This document shows positions 36,702-46,464 of a DNA stretch of 64,000 nt, in pieces (the stretch's first letter is position 1; the number at the start of each line of letters is the position of its first letter). This stretch comes from Bradyrhizobium quebecense. GTDB taxonomy: Bacteria > Pseudomonadota > Alphaproteobacteria > Rhizobiales > Xanthobacteraceae. The translations under genes and the position numbers were made by a program. The DNA lies in contig NZ_CP088022.1 in NCBI RefSeq assembly GCF_013373795.3, forward strand, positions 2,790,001-2,854,000, written 5' to 3'. The notes below the pieces were generated by a model that did not search any database, was not told the DNA's origin, and saw only the letters and a program-made list of their open reading frames with translations.

Positions 36702-36804
36702 AGCGTTCGAGCGAAGTGGATCCCGGTTCGCGTCAGGAAAACGCGTCAAAACAGAAATCCAGAGCCCCGTTCCGATTCCATCGGAATGGGAAAAGGCTCT
36801 AGCG
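36702..36804. repeat. Dispersed intergenic repeat before uvrA
   Basis: AGAGCGTTCGAGCGAAGTGG ... GGTTCGCGTCAGGAAAACGC ... AGAGCCCCGTTCCGATTCCA ... TCGGAATGGGAAAAGGCTCT. The right part contains the palindrome GTTCCGATTCCATCGGAAT and an AGAGCC/GGCTCT pair. This element is familiar as a high-copy rhizobial repeat. A partial relative (GAGCGGTTTCCAGCTCGCGT, GAAAACGCG) lies at 9190-9222. Confidence 0.7.
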
Positions 36805-36885
36805 GAACCGGGCCCTGCTGACGGCTGCTGCCATCAGGCAAACTATCCGTTGATGGACGCGACTCAGCACTGGAAATTGTCGGCC

Positions 36886-36900
36886 GTTCTTCCTACGTTC
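36886..36900 (+). promoter_or_regulatory. LexA (SOS) box of uvrA
   Basis: GTTC (36886-36889), seven bases, GTTC (36897-36900), a perfect alphaproteobacterial LexA box 88 bases before the ATG at 36989. Confidence 0.8.
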
Positions 36901-36988
36901 CAGTCTTCTCACCCATCGGCGCAAGGTCCCGGCAGCACCGGCGATGCGCGCCCAAAAGGCGCCCGATCATGCGCCCGGAAATGTCGCT

Positions 36989-39964
<2,976 letters not shown>

Positions 39965-39969
39965 CAGGA

Positions 39970-40236
39970 GTGCCTCTGTACACATATTTCGCGAGCTACA
40001 GAGGGGCGACGTGTGCCGTGCAGGGCAGCTACAGCAACTACAAGGGCTTTGCACCACAGGCGCTTGCGCAGATTCCGGATGGTGCGCTTCCAGGGCTAAC
40101 CCCAGCCATACGAAAAGACCTGGCCAAAGCTTGGGGCGAATGGGAGCAGGTGCCGGAATTATCGCGGGTGTGGCGGATCAGCTTTAAGGTGGGCGATCAC
40201 GAGATGATCGTGTACGCGGTCGAAACTAAATCCTAG
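39970..40236 (+). CDS. Hypothetical protein directly after uvrA
   Basis: 88 residues from a GTG at 39970 behind AGCAGGA, five bases past the uvrA stop, so it should be cotranscribed and share SOS control. It starts MPLYTYFASYRGATCAVQGS and continues YSNYKGFAPQALAQIPDGAL; the end (RVWRISFKVGDHEMIVYAVE) is strand-rich. No family recognised. The long open frame upstream in this phase is the uvrA shadow. Confidence 0.6.
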   Translation: MPLYTYFASYRGATCAVQGSYSNYKGFAPQALAQIPDGALPGLTPAIRKDLAKAWGEWEQVPELSRVWRISFKVGDHEMIVYAVETKS

Positions 40237-40280
40237 CCCAGCTCACGTCCTATCTTCCGCCCAACGAGAATTGTTAGCAA

Positions 40281-40382
40281 GTAGCCCGGATGAGTTCGTA
40301 GGGTGGATTAGCGAAGCGTAATCCACCGATCCCTTTGCGAAATTGCGGCGGGTTACGCCTAAGGCTACTAACCGGCCCTACG
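40281..40382. repeat. GTAGCCCGGATG-family repeat with GTAGGGTGGATTAG segment
   Basis: GTAGCCCGGATGAGTTCGTA, then GGGTGGATTAGCGAAGCGTA and ATCCACC form stem arms (GGTGGATTA with TAATCCACC). A right part GGGTTACGCCT...CCCTACG follows. Two repeat families appear fused here. Confidence 0.65.
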
Positions 40383-40389
40383 CGCTATC

Positions 40390-40758
40390 TCAATTCCCAC
40401 GGTACGTAGCCATCTGCCAGACGTTTGCCCAGGAATCCCGGACTGTCGCTCGTCTGTCGCCATAAGGCGTATCCGCAGGCGTCTCGATCGATTCAGCGCC
40501 CGCCGCAATCGCCCGCCGATAAGTCTCGTCCGCGTTCTCAACGTAGACATAGAGAAAGGCCGGCATGGCCTCGCGGACGCCTCCACCGTCGCTGATCAGG
40601 ATAATCGAGTCTCCGATCCGCATTTCCGTTGGCGCTCCGGACCGGACGTCGCCATCCGCGCCGAAAACGTCTCTCAGGAATCCGGTCAAGCCGCTGAGGT
40701 CGCTCGTGACAATACGCGGTATGACGGAAGGCCAGCCGACGGGCTTGAATGGGGACAT
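40390..40758 (-). CDS. VOC (glyoxalase/bleomycin-resistance) family protein
   Basis: 122 residues, starting MSPFKPVGWPSVIPRIVTSD. Single VOC domain: LSGLTGFLRDVFGADGDVRS, EMRIGDSIILISDGGG, YVYVENADETYRRAIAAGAE and TPYGDRRATVRDSWANVWQM. The family binds a metal and small substrates; members near this size include resistance and epimerase-like proteins, so the substrate stays open. Flanked by repeats on both sides. Confidence 0.85.
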   Translation of the reverse strand: MSPFKPVGWPSVIPRIVTSDLSGLTGFLRDVFGADGDVRSGAPTEMRIGDSIILISDGGGVREAMPAFLYVYVENADETYRRAIAAGAESIETPADTPYGDRRATVRDSWANVWQMATYRGN

Positions 40759-40816
40759 GGGTCAGCCTTGACTAAACAACGACGATGCATCGTCGATCTA
40801 AGATACCGGGAAGCAA

Positions 40817-40905
40817 GTTGCCCGGATGAGCTAAGCGATATGCGGGACCGTCGGTAGTCGTCGACGACCGTCCCACATATCGCTTCGCTCACGCGGACTA
40901 CGGAG
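40817..40905. repeat. CCCGGATGAG-family palindromic repeat
   Basis: AGTTGCCCGGATGAGCTAAG, then GATATGCGGGACCGTCG ... CGACGGTCCCGCATATC as an imperfect stem (TATGCGGGACCGTCG against CGACCGTCCCACATA). It ends TTCGCTCACGCGGACTACG. It lies upstream of the VOC gene. Confidence 0.65.
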
Positions 40906-40939
40906 CTCCAATCTGTGCGCGACCGGTCACGCCTGCGCC

Positions 40940-41272
40940 TTACACCGCCCAATAATTCGGGTGCGTGTATGCGTGTGAGCGGTCGCCCCAGTCGAACGCG
41001 TCACCGTCGAACTCGGACGGGCCGGTCCGCAGATCGTCCAGCGTCACCTCGGCCTCGAAGGCCTGGCGCTCGGGATCGAATTTCAAGGCCGTCCACCTGA
41101 CCGGATAATGGTGGTGGCTGCTGAGCACGCCACCGGTCTTGATCACGGCGTAGGCCACCGTTCCGCTCACCTTGTCGAGCATCAGCCGCTCGATCGAACC
41201 GAGCTTCGTGCCGTCGCGCCCGAACACGCAGACATGCTCGACGCGGTCGCTGGGTACCAAGGTATGATGCAT
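40940..41272 (-). CDS. PRC-barrel domain protein
   Basis: 110 residues. MHHTLVPSDRVEHVCVFGRD, then GTKLGSIERLMLDKVSGTVA, YAVIKTGGVLSSHHHYPVRW and LKFDPERQAFEAEVTLDDL follow the PRC-barrel pattern, a small beta barrel found in photosynthetic reaction-centre H subunits and in soluble stress-linked or RNA-processing proteins. Here it is the stand-alone type. Next to hemerythrin and cytochrome genes but divergent from them. Confidence 0.85.
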   Translation of the reverse strand: MHHTLVPSDRVEHVCVFGRDGTKLGSIERLMLDKVSGTVAYAVIKTGGVLSSHHHYPVRWTALKFDPERQAFEAEVTLDDLRTGPSEFDGDAFDWGDRSHAYTHPNYWAV

Positions 41273-41547
41273 GGCATCCTCCCTATTTTCCCTGGTTCAG
41301 CTGACATTATAGCACCAGAGCACGCCGGATGTGCAGAGATCGCATCCATCGCGGCGCGCCAAACCCGCCTGCTCACCGCCGCGACTTCACCCACCGCAGC
41401 CAATCCGTTAGCGGCCGCCCCGATGCCTTCGCGGCGACTCCCGACCTTGGGCCGTCAAGCAAATTCGGCGGCGCCTTGATCCAGCGCAAAGTCCGGGACG
41501 GTCTTTTCGTCTACTGATTCCTTGAACCTTTTGCGTGGATCACTGCC

Positions 41548-42111
41548 ATGGTCATCGACATTCTGTCCCGGGAGCACCGCAATATCGAGCGGCTACTTAC
41601 CGTTCTTGAGCACGAGCTGGACATCTTCGATCACGCTGGCCGGCCGGACTACGAGGTGATCGGCAGCGTCATCGCCTATTTCGAGGTCTACACAGAACTC
41701 TATCATCACCGCCAGGAAGATCTGATATTCGCCAAGCTCCAGCTCCGCGATCCGGTCGCTGCCGCGAAAATCGGCGATCTTGCTCGCGAGCATCAAAAGG
41801 GCTCCGATCGCCTGCACCGCGTCGCGCATGCCGTCGCCAATGTGCGCGCCGGGGCCGAAATTCCGCGCGAGAATGTCGACGCCATCATCCGCGATTTCCT
41901 GGCGCACGAGCGGCGGCACATCATGATGGAAGACCGCGATTTCTTCCCGACCGCGGTCAAGGCATTGACGGCGCAGGACTGGGCCGAAATCGCGTCCGCC
42001 CTGTCCCCGCACAAAGACCCGTTGTTCAGCGATGTGACCGAAGCGCGATTCGACGTCCTGCGCGACCACATCATGGAGCTGGAGAAGGAGGCGGAAGCCG
42101 AGCGGCATTAG
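41548..42111 (+). CDS. Hemerythrin-domain protein
   Basis: 187 residues. A four-helix bundle with the diiron ligands spaced as expected: SREHRNIERLL (His), TELYHHRQEDLIF (His, Glu), REHQKGSDRLH (His) and HERRHIMMEDRDFFPTAV (His, His, Asp/Glu). These cytoplasmic domains bind oxygen, nitric oxide or iron. A C-terminal helix of about 30 residues follows. A cytochrome c gene follows after 76 bases on the same strand. Confidence 0.9.
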   Translation: MVIDILSREHRNIERLLTVLEHELDIFDHAGRPDYEVIGSVIAYFEVYTELYHHRQEDLIFAKLQLRDPVAAAKIGDLAREHQKGSDRLHRVAHAVANVRAGAEIPRENVDAIIRDFLAHERRHIMMEDRDFFPTAVKALTAQDWAEIASALSPHKDPLFSDVTEARFDVLRDHIMELEKEAEAERH

Positions 42112-42187
42112 CCACCATGCCGGGCGGCTGCCGGCACATCGACCCACATCTCACCGATTACAAGCCAATCCATTTCCGGAGACTCTC

Positions 42188-42592
42188 ATGATGGGAATGA
42201 AATTCGGCGCCGCCTGGTCTGTCGGCAGCGTCGCGCTCGCCGCCGCCTTGCTCGCGACATCTCCGGCGCCGGTCCGGGCGATGGACGGTGACCCGATCGC
42301 GGGCCAGGCCATCTTCCAGCGCACTTGTGTGAACTGCCATTCGCTCGATGTCGGCGTGAACAAGGTCGGCCCGAGCCTGTGGCACGTCGTTGGCCGCCAG
42401 CCGGCGTCGGTCCAGGGCTTCGACTATTCGGACGCCATGCGCGGCACCAAGACGCCCTGGGACGTGGCGGCGCTGGATACCTACCTCGCCGATCCCCGCG
42501 GGGACGTTCACGGTGCGAAGATGTTCTTCAAGGGGCTGCCCGACGCCCATGATCGCGCCGACGTCATTGCCTATCTGAAGACAGCGCGCTGA
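42188..42592 (+). CDS. Periplasmic c-type cytochrome, class I
   Basis: 134 residues. A signal peptide (MMGMKFGAAWSVGSVALAAA, cleavage near VRA-MD) takes it to the periplasm. Haem attachment site CVNCH at about residue 47; PSLWHVVGRQP and the axial methionine region VHGAKMFFKGLPDAHDRADV complete a mitochondrial-type cytochrome c fold. It could pass electrons to a terminal oxidase. The converging beta-propeller/MxaD-like genes beside it suggest, but do not prove, a link to PQQ-dependent oxidation. Confidence 0.92.
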   Translation: MMGMKFGAAWSVGSVALAAALLATSPAPVRAMDGDPIAGQAIFQRTCVNCHSLDVGVNKVGPSLWHVVGRQPASVQGFDYSDAMRGTKTPWDVAALDTYLADPRGDVHGAKMFFKGLPDAHDRADVIAYLKTAR

Positions 42593-42617
42593 AACTCGCA
42601 GCGCGTGTGCGATGAAG

Positions 42618-42653
42618 GAGCCCGCATGTCGCTTCGCTCAGGCGGGCTACCGG
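42618..42653. repeat. Small palindrome of the CCCGGATG/TCGCTTCGCTC family
   Basis: GAGCCCGCATGTCGCTTCGC then TCAGGCGGGCTAC: arms AGCCCGC and GCGGGCT. It lies between the converging cytochrome and beta-propeller genes and may act as a terminator for both. Confidence 0.5.
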
Positions 42654-42659
42654 CCGCAG

Positions 42660-43598
42660 CTACTCCGTCCGCCTGAGAAACGCCCCGAACGCCCTTGGGC
42701 CGTCGCCGACCTTCACCTCGCCGATCACCTTCATCTCGGCGGCATCGATCACACTCAGCGTGTTGCTCTCCCAGTTCGCGACCACGATGCGCTTGCCGTC
42801 GGCCGTCGCCTCGATGCCCTCGGGATAGTCGCCGACCGTGATCCGCTTCACCGGCTGCAAGGTCGCGAGGTCGAACACGCTGACCTTACCGTCATACTGG
42901 TCGGTGACGAAACCGCGGCCCTGCGCCAGCGCCACGGCATAGGGGCGCAGGCCGACATGGACGCGGCCGATCTCGCACGCGGTCGCGATGTCGATCACGG
43001 AGACGTCGTTGGAGCCGACATTGGCAGTGTAGGCGCGCTTGCCTTCGGCATCGATGATGACGCCGAACGGACGGGTCCCGACCTTCACGATCCCTCGCCG
43101 CTCGTGCGCGGAAATGTCTGTTATCGACACGCTGTCGTCGTCGCGATCGGCCGAGAGCAGCAGCCGCCCGTCCGGCGTCACGGCAAGCCCGGACGGCGAA
43201 GCGCCGACCGCAAGACTGGCGACGACCCGCCGCTCCCCGGCATCGATCACCCGCACCGCGGCGGCGAACCAGTCGGCGACATAGACGGTCGCGCCGTCGG
43301 GTGCCACCGCGATGCCGAGCGGCCCGCCGCCGACCTCGATCCGGCCGACCACCTTGCGCGCCGACGCATCGACCATCGTGACCGCCTTGGCATCGGGGCT
43401 CGTCACATAGGCAAAGCGGCCGTCATGGCTGACGGCAACGCCCGCGGGCTTGCCGCCGATCGGGATCGTCGCAACCGGCTTCGAGGTCGCAAGATCGACC
43501 ACCGTGAGATCGTCGCTGAGCTGGTTGGTGACGAACGCCTCCTCGGCGCGGGCGCCACTGAAGCCGGCGAGCAGCGCCAGCAGCGCGATCGCGCGCAT
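42660..43598 (-). CDS. Periplasmic YVTN-type beta-propeller protein
   Basis: 312 residues from the ATG at 43598 with a short signal peptide (MRAIALLALLAGFSGARAEE). Repeated blades of the form (V/I)VDLATSKPVATIPIGGKP, PAGVAVSHDGRFAYVTSPDA, and so on, about seven in all, make it a closed propeller. The size and secreted YVTN form match the beta-propeller proteins linked to PQQ-dependent alcohol dehydrogenase clusters. The SRPBCC (MxaD-like) gene directly upstream, two bases away, strengthens that link. The dehydrogenase itself is not in the window. Confidence 0.85.
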   Translation of the reverse strand: MRAIALLALLAGFSGARAEEAFVTNQLSDDLTVVDLATSKPVATIPIGGKPAGVAVSHDGRFAYVTSPDAKAVTMVDASARKVVGRIEVGGGPLGIAVAPDGATVYVADWFAAAVRVIDAGERRVVASLAVGASPSGLAVTPDGRLLLSADRDDDSVSITDISAHERRGIVKVGTRPFGVIIDAEGKRAYTANVGSNDVSVIDIATACEIGRVHVGLRPYAVALAQGRGFVTDQYDGKVSVFDLATLQPVKRITVGDYPEGIEATADGKRIVVANWESNTLSVIDAAEMKVIGEVKVGDGPRAFGAFLRRTE

Positions 43599-43600
43599 GC

Positions 43601-44140
43601 TCAGCTTCCGCTCTCGATCTTCTTCTTCAGCGCCGCCAGCCCGCCTCTGTAGAGCTCGCTCACCGCCTTCACCGCGGCCTCGTCGTTCAGCTCCGGCGGC
43701 GGATCGTTGTTCGGAAAGCCGCGATAGAACGCGCCGGCCCATTCCAGCTTCGCTTTGCCGCCCGGCGCCGGCGACACCGACAGCGTCGAGGAGTAATTGG
43801 TGACGGGCAGCACCTTCACGTCGACAGCCGTGATCCGGTACGAATAGCTCATCATCTCGGGCTCGTATTTGTAGAGCTCCTCGTCGATGGTAATGCCGGG
43901 CGCCAGGGTCAGCCGCCGCGTGGCGCCGATCTCGTTGCCCTTCTCGCCCTCGGTCTTGGCGACACCGGCAAGCCAGCTCATGTCCTGGAAATTGCCGATC
44001 ACGGCCCACACCTTGGCCTGCGGCGCATCGATCTCGATCGATTCCCGCACCTTCTGGCGGGTCGGCCCATGGGCCCAAGCGGCCCCCAATACAGCCAATG
44101 CCGCCACCACCACGCCAGCCTTCGCGAACGTCAACCTCAT
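43601..44140 (-). CDS. SRPBCC-family secreted protein (MxaD-like)
   Basis: 179 residues with a signal peptide (MRLTFAKAGVVVAALAVLGA, cleavage near AWA-HG). The mature part reads RESIEIDAPQAKVWAVIGNF, then QDMSWLAGVAKTEG, the START/polyketide-cyclase-like fold, ending YRGGLAALKKKIESGS. Periplasmic SRPBCC proteins of this length are MxaD-like accessory proteins in methanol/XoxF dehydrogenase clusters, proposed to help electron flow to cytochrome c. Two bases separate it from the beta-propeller gene, so they form an operon. Confidence 0.82.
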   Translation of the reverse strand: MRLTFAKAGVVVAALAVLGAAWAHGPTRQKVRESIEIDAPQAKVWAVIGNFQDMSWLAGVAKTEGEKGNEIGATRRLTLAPGITIDEELYKYEPEMMSYSYRITAVDVKVLPVTNYSSTLSVSPAPGGKAKLEWAGAFYRGFPNNDPPPELNDEAAVKAVSELYRGGLAALKKKIESGS

Positions 44141-44296
44141 CCTTGGTCACTCCCGATGTCTATCGGTCATGCGTCGCCTGGCGCATGCCGCAGTTTATGA
44201 TTGGAGGTTCTAGACCAGATCGGCGACCCGCTTCTTGCACCAGAGCGAAGTCGCGGCCGGCGGCTTCCCCGGGAGGCCAGCCCGCCGGGATCGGCG

Positions 44297-45064
44297 TCAG
44301 TCCTCGATCGCCGCCTCGACGAACCCTTTCGGATCGTCGCAGAACTCGCGCATCAGCCGGTAGTGATCGGTCTCCCGCAGGCTGACCGGCTCGAGCCCGT
44401 ATTTGCTCAGCCGCAGCAGCGTCGCGTCGGGATAGGCCATCAGGACCGGCGCATGCGTGGCCATGATCACCTGGCAGTGGCCGGTGCCGTTCATCCGGTG
44501 CAGCAGCTTGAGGAATTCGATCTGCCGTGACGGCGACAGCGCCGATTCCGGCTCGTCGAAGATGAAGATGCCCTGCCGCTGGCAGCGCTCCTCGAAGAAG
44601 CGCAGGAAACCCTCACCGTGGGAATGCGACAGGAAGTCGGGCGGCAGCCCGCCGGCGTCCTGCGCTGCCTCGTCCAGATACCTTGCCACCGAGAAGAAGC
44701 TCTCGGCGCGGAAGAACCAGCCGTTGGTGATCTTGGGCAGCCAGCTCGCGCGCAGCGCTGACGCCAGCGAGCCGCCCATTTTCTCCAGCGCACGACCATG
44801 GTCGACCGGCCGATAGCCCTTGCCGCCGCCGGCATCGTCATAGCCGGCCATCACGGCGATGCCCTCGAGCAGCGTCGACTTGCCGGTGCCGTTCTCGCCG
44901 ACGATGATGGTGATCGCCCGATCGAAGCTGAGTTCGAATTCGTCGCGCAGCAGCGGCAGCACGAACGGATATGCGTTGCGATCGGGAATGCGCTCGGGAT
45001 CGAGCCAGACGCGCCTCAGATACGGCGCCGGCATGTTGATCGGGCGGTGTCGTGCTCTGGCCAT
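44297..45064 (-). CDS. AAA/ABC-type ATPase
   Basis: 255 residues. Walker A GENGTGKSTLLEGIAVMAGY (about residue 57), a Q-loop/lid region, Walker B GIFIFDEPESALSPSRQIEF and a switch histidine in VIMATHAPVLMAYPD. This is the compact RecF/SMC-head-like ATPase class without a coiled coil; such proteins act alone or with a nuclease partner in DNA transactions or defence. No nuclease gene is adjacent. It is divergent from a WYL-like small protein gene (45148) across 83 bases. Confidence 0.88.
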   Translation of the reverse strand: MARARHRPINMPAPYLRRVWLDPERIPDRNAYPFVLPLLRDEFELSFDRAITIIVGENGTGKSTLLEGIAVMAGYDDAGGGKGYRPVDHGRALEKMGGSLASALRASWLPKITNGWFFRAESFFSVARYLDEAAQDAGGLPPDFLSHSHGEGFLRFFEERCQRQGIFIFDEPESALSPSRQIEFLKLLHRMNGTGHCQVIMATHAPVLMAYPDATLLRLSKYGLEPVSLRETDHYRLMREFCDDPKGFVEAAIED

Positions 45065-45147
45065 CGGCGCGGATCCGGGGAAACAACGGCAGGTGGCCCA
45101 GCTTATATGATAGGAGCCCGCCGCAATCCTAGATGGCCCGATGTCCC

Positions 45148-45471
45148 ATGCCTAGCAAAGCTTACGCCCGCTTCCGCGAGGCGATCCTCACCGAGCAGCA
45201 GGTGGTCTGCAGCTATGACGATCGGCCGCGCGAGCTCTGCCCGCATATCATCGGCCACAGCAAGAGCGGTGAAGAGGTCGTGCTGGCGTGGCAGTTCGCC
45301 GGCGAAAGTTCGGGCAAGCTGCCGCAATGGCGCTGCCTGCGGCTTGCCCAGGTCAGCGCGATCAGCTTGCGCAAGGGTCGCTGGCACGAAGGTGGCTCGC
45401 ACCGCACCGAGCAGACCTGTGTCAGTGCGATCGACCTCGACATCAACATCCATGTCCGCAAGCGGCGGTGA
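45148..45471 (+). CDS. Hypothetical protein with WYL-like segment
   Basis: 107 residues from the ATG at 45148; an ATG at 45133 would add five. It runs MPSKAYARFREAILTEQQVV, CSYDDRPRELCPHIIGHSKS, GEEVVLAWQFAGESSGKLPQ, WRCLRLAQVSAISLRKGRWH: a beta-barrel pattern resembling the ligand-binding WYL domain but without a DNA-binding part. The resemblance is by eye. Divergent from the AAA ATPase gene and sharing its promoter region. Confidence 0.6.
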   Translation: MPSKAYARFREAILTEQQVVCSYDDRPRELCPHIIGHSKSGEEVVLAWQFAGESSGKLPQWRCLRLAQVSAISLRKGRWHEGGSHRTEQTCVSAIDLDINIHVRKRR

Positions 45472-45533
45472 GCGGCCCTTACCTGTCGCGAGGATGCAGA
45501 TGTGTGTCTCACAGGCGGCGTCACACACTCGCC

Positions 45534-45559
45534 GTCGTCCCGGCGAAGGCCGGGACGAC
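45534..45559. repeat. GTCGTCCCGGC palindrome
   Basis: GTCGTCCCGGC (45534-45544), GAAG loop, GCCGGGACGAC (45549-45559): perfect 11-bp stem of a family widespread in alphaproteobacteria. It lies between converging genes and may act as a terminator. Confidence 0.7.
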
Positions 45560-45584
45560 GCGCGGGATGGAGTACGCCCCGCCC

Positions 45585-46460
45585 CTACGGCCGCTCCGCC
45601 TCCTCCAGAACTTCCAGCACCAACTCCATCGTCATCAGCACGGGATTGTCGCCGCGCACCAGGCGTCCCTCGGCGATGCCGCCGAGATAGTCGACCAGCG
45701 CGACGTCGAGACTGGCGCGCACCCGACGATTGGCGTCGGGCGCGATCTGGCCCGCGGTCACCGCGAGCTCGGTCGCGAACGGCACCACGCTGTGGCCATC
45801 GCTGAAGGCCGCGCCGATGGTCGAGCCGACGCCGCCATGCAGCCGCGCGCGCAGGATGCCGTGCTGGCGACAGAAGCCTTCCAGCGCACAGGCGAAATCC
45901 TGGTTCGGGCGCAGCCGCAACGCGAAGGCATGACTCGTGGTCTTCGCCCCGCGCGGCGCGCTGGCGACCGGACCGAACAGCTTGAAATTGGTCTCGCTGT
46001 CGGGCTCGGCCACAAACGTCGCGCCGTCGATGCCGAACGCGCTGACCTCGAACGGCTCGGCGACGATGGTCTCATCCGGCAGCATGTGTCCGCCATTGAA
46101 GCGGCCGTCGGCCTCGGTCCACAACCCGTGGCAATGGAAAAACGGTGTGCCGTCGCGTTCGCCGAAGGTCAGCGCCGCGAGCTTGAGCCGTGTCACGCCG
46201 TCGGGACGGAACGTGTCGCTGTAGAACGCAGCGTTGACGCCGTCCTTCGACAGCGCCGGCATCACATAGGCGAACGGCCCGAGCGCGCCACCCTTGGCGC
46301 CCAGCACGCCGCCGGAAAATCCCTCCGCCGCAAAGCCGCGGCGCACGGCTTCGAGCAAGGGAATGCCGGCCTGCAGCACGAAGGAAAAGGCGCGGCCGCG
46401 CGCGCCGACCCATTGGATGCGCTCGGCGACCGCAGCGCCGGGCTGGGCGATGCTGCGCAT
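45585..46460 (-). CDS. PCC/PPC-domain protein (DUF296-like), two-part
   Basis: 291 residues. The first half carries PFFHCHGLWTEADGRFNGGH, MLPDETIVAEPFEVSAFGID, the histidine cluster and trimerisation pattern of the plant-and-prokaryote-conserved (PCC/DUF296) domain. The second half (LHGGVGSTIGAAFSDGHSVV, PFATELAVTAGQI) may be a degenerate second copy. It begins 4 bases after the acyl-CoA synthetase stop, so the two proteins are made together. Role unknown; a ligand- or DNA-binding control of the synthetase pathway is possible. Confidence 0.78.
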   Translation of the reverse strand: MRSIAQPGAAVAERIQWVGARGRAFSFVLQAGIPLLEAVRRGFAAEGFSGGVLGAKGGALGPFAYVMPALSKDGVNAAFYSDTFRPDGVTRLKLAALTFGERDGTPFFHCHGLWTEADGRFNGGHMLPDETIVAEPFEVSAFGIDGATFVAEPDSETNFKLFGPVASAPRGAKTTSHAFALRLRPNQDFACALEGFCRQHGILRARLHGGVGSTIGAAFSDGHSVVPFATELAVTAGQIAPDANRRVRASLDVALVDYLGGIAEGRLVRGDNPVLMTMELVLEVLEEAERP

Positions 46461-46464
46461 CGCC

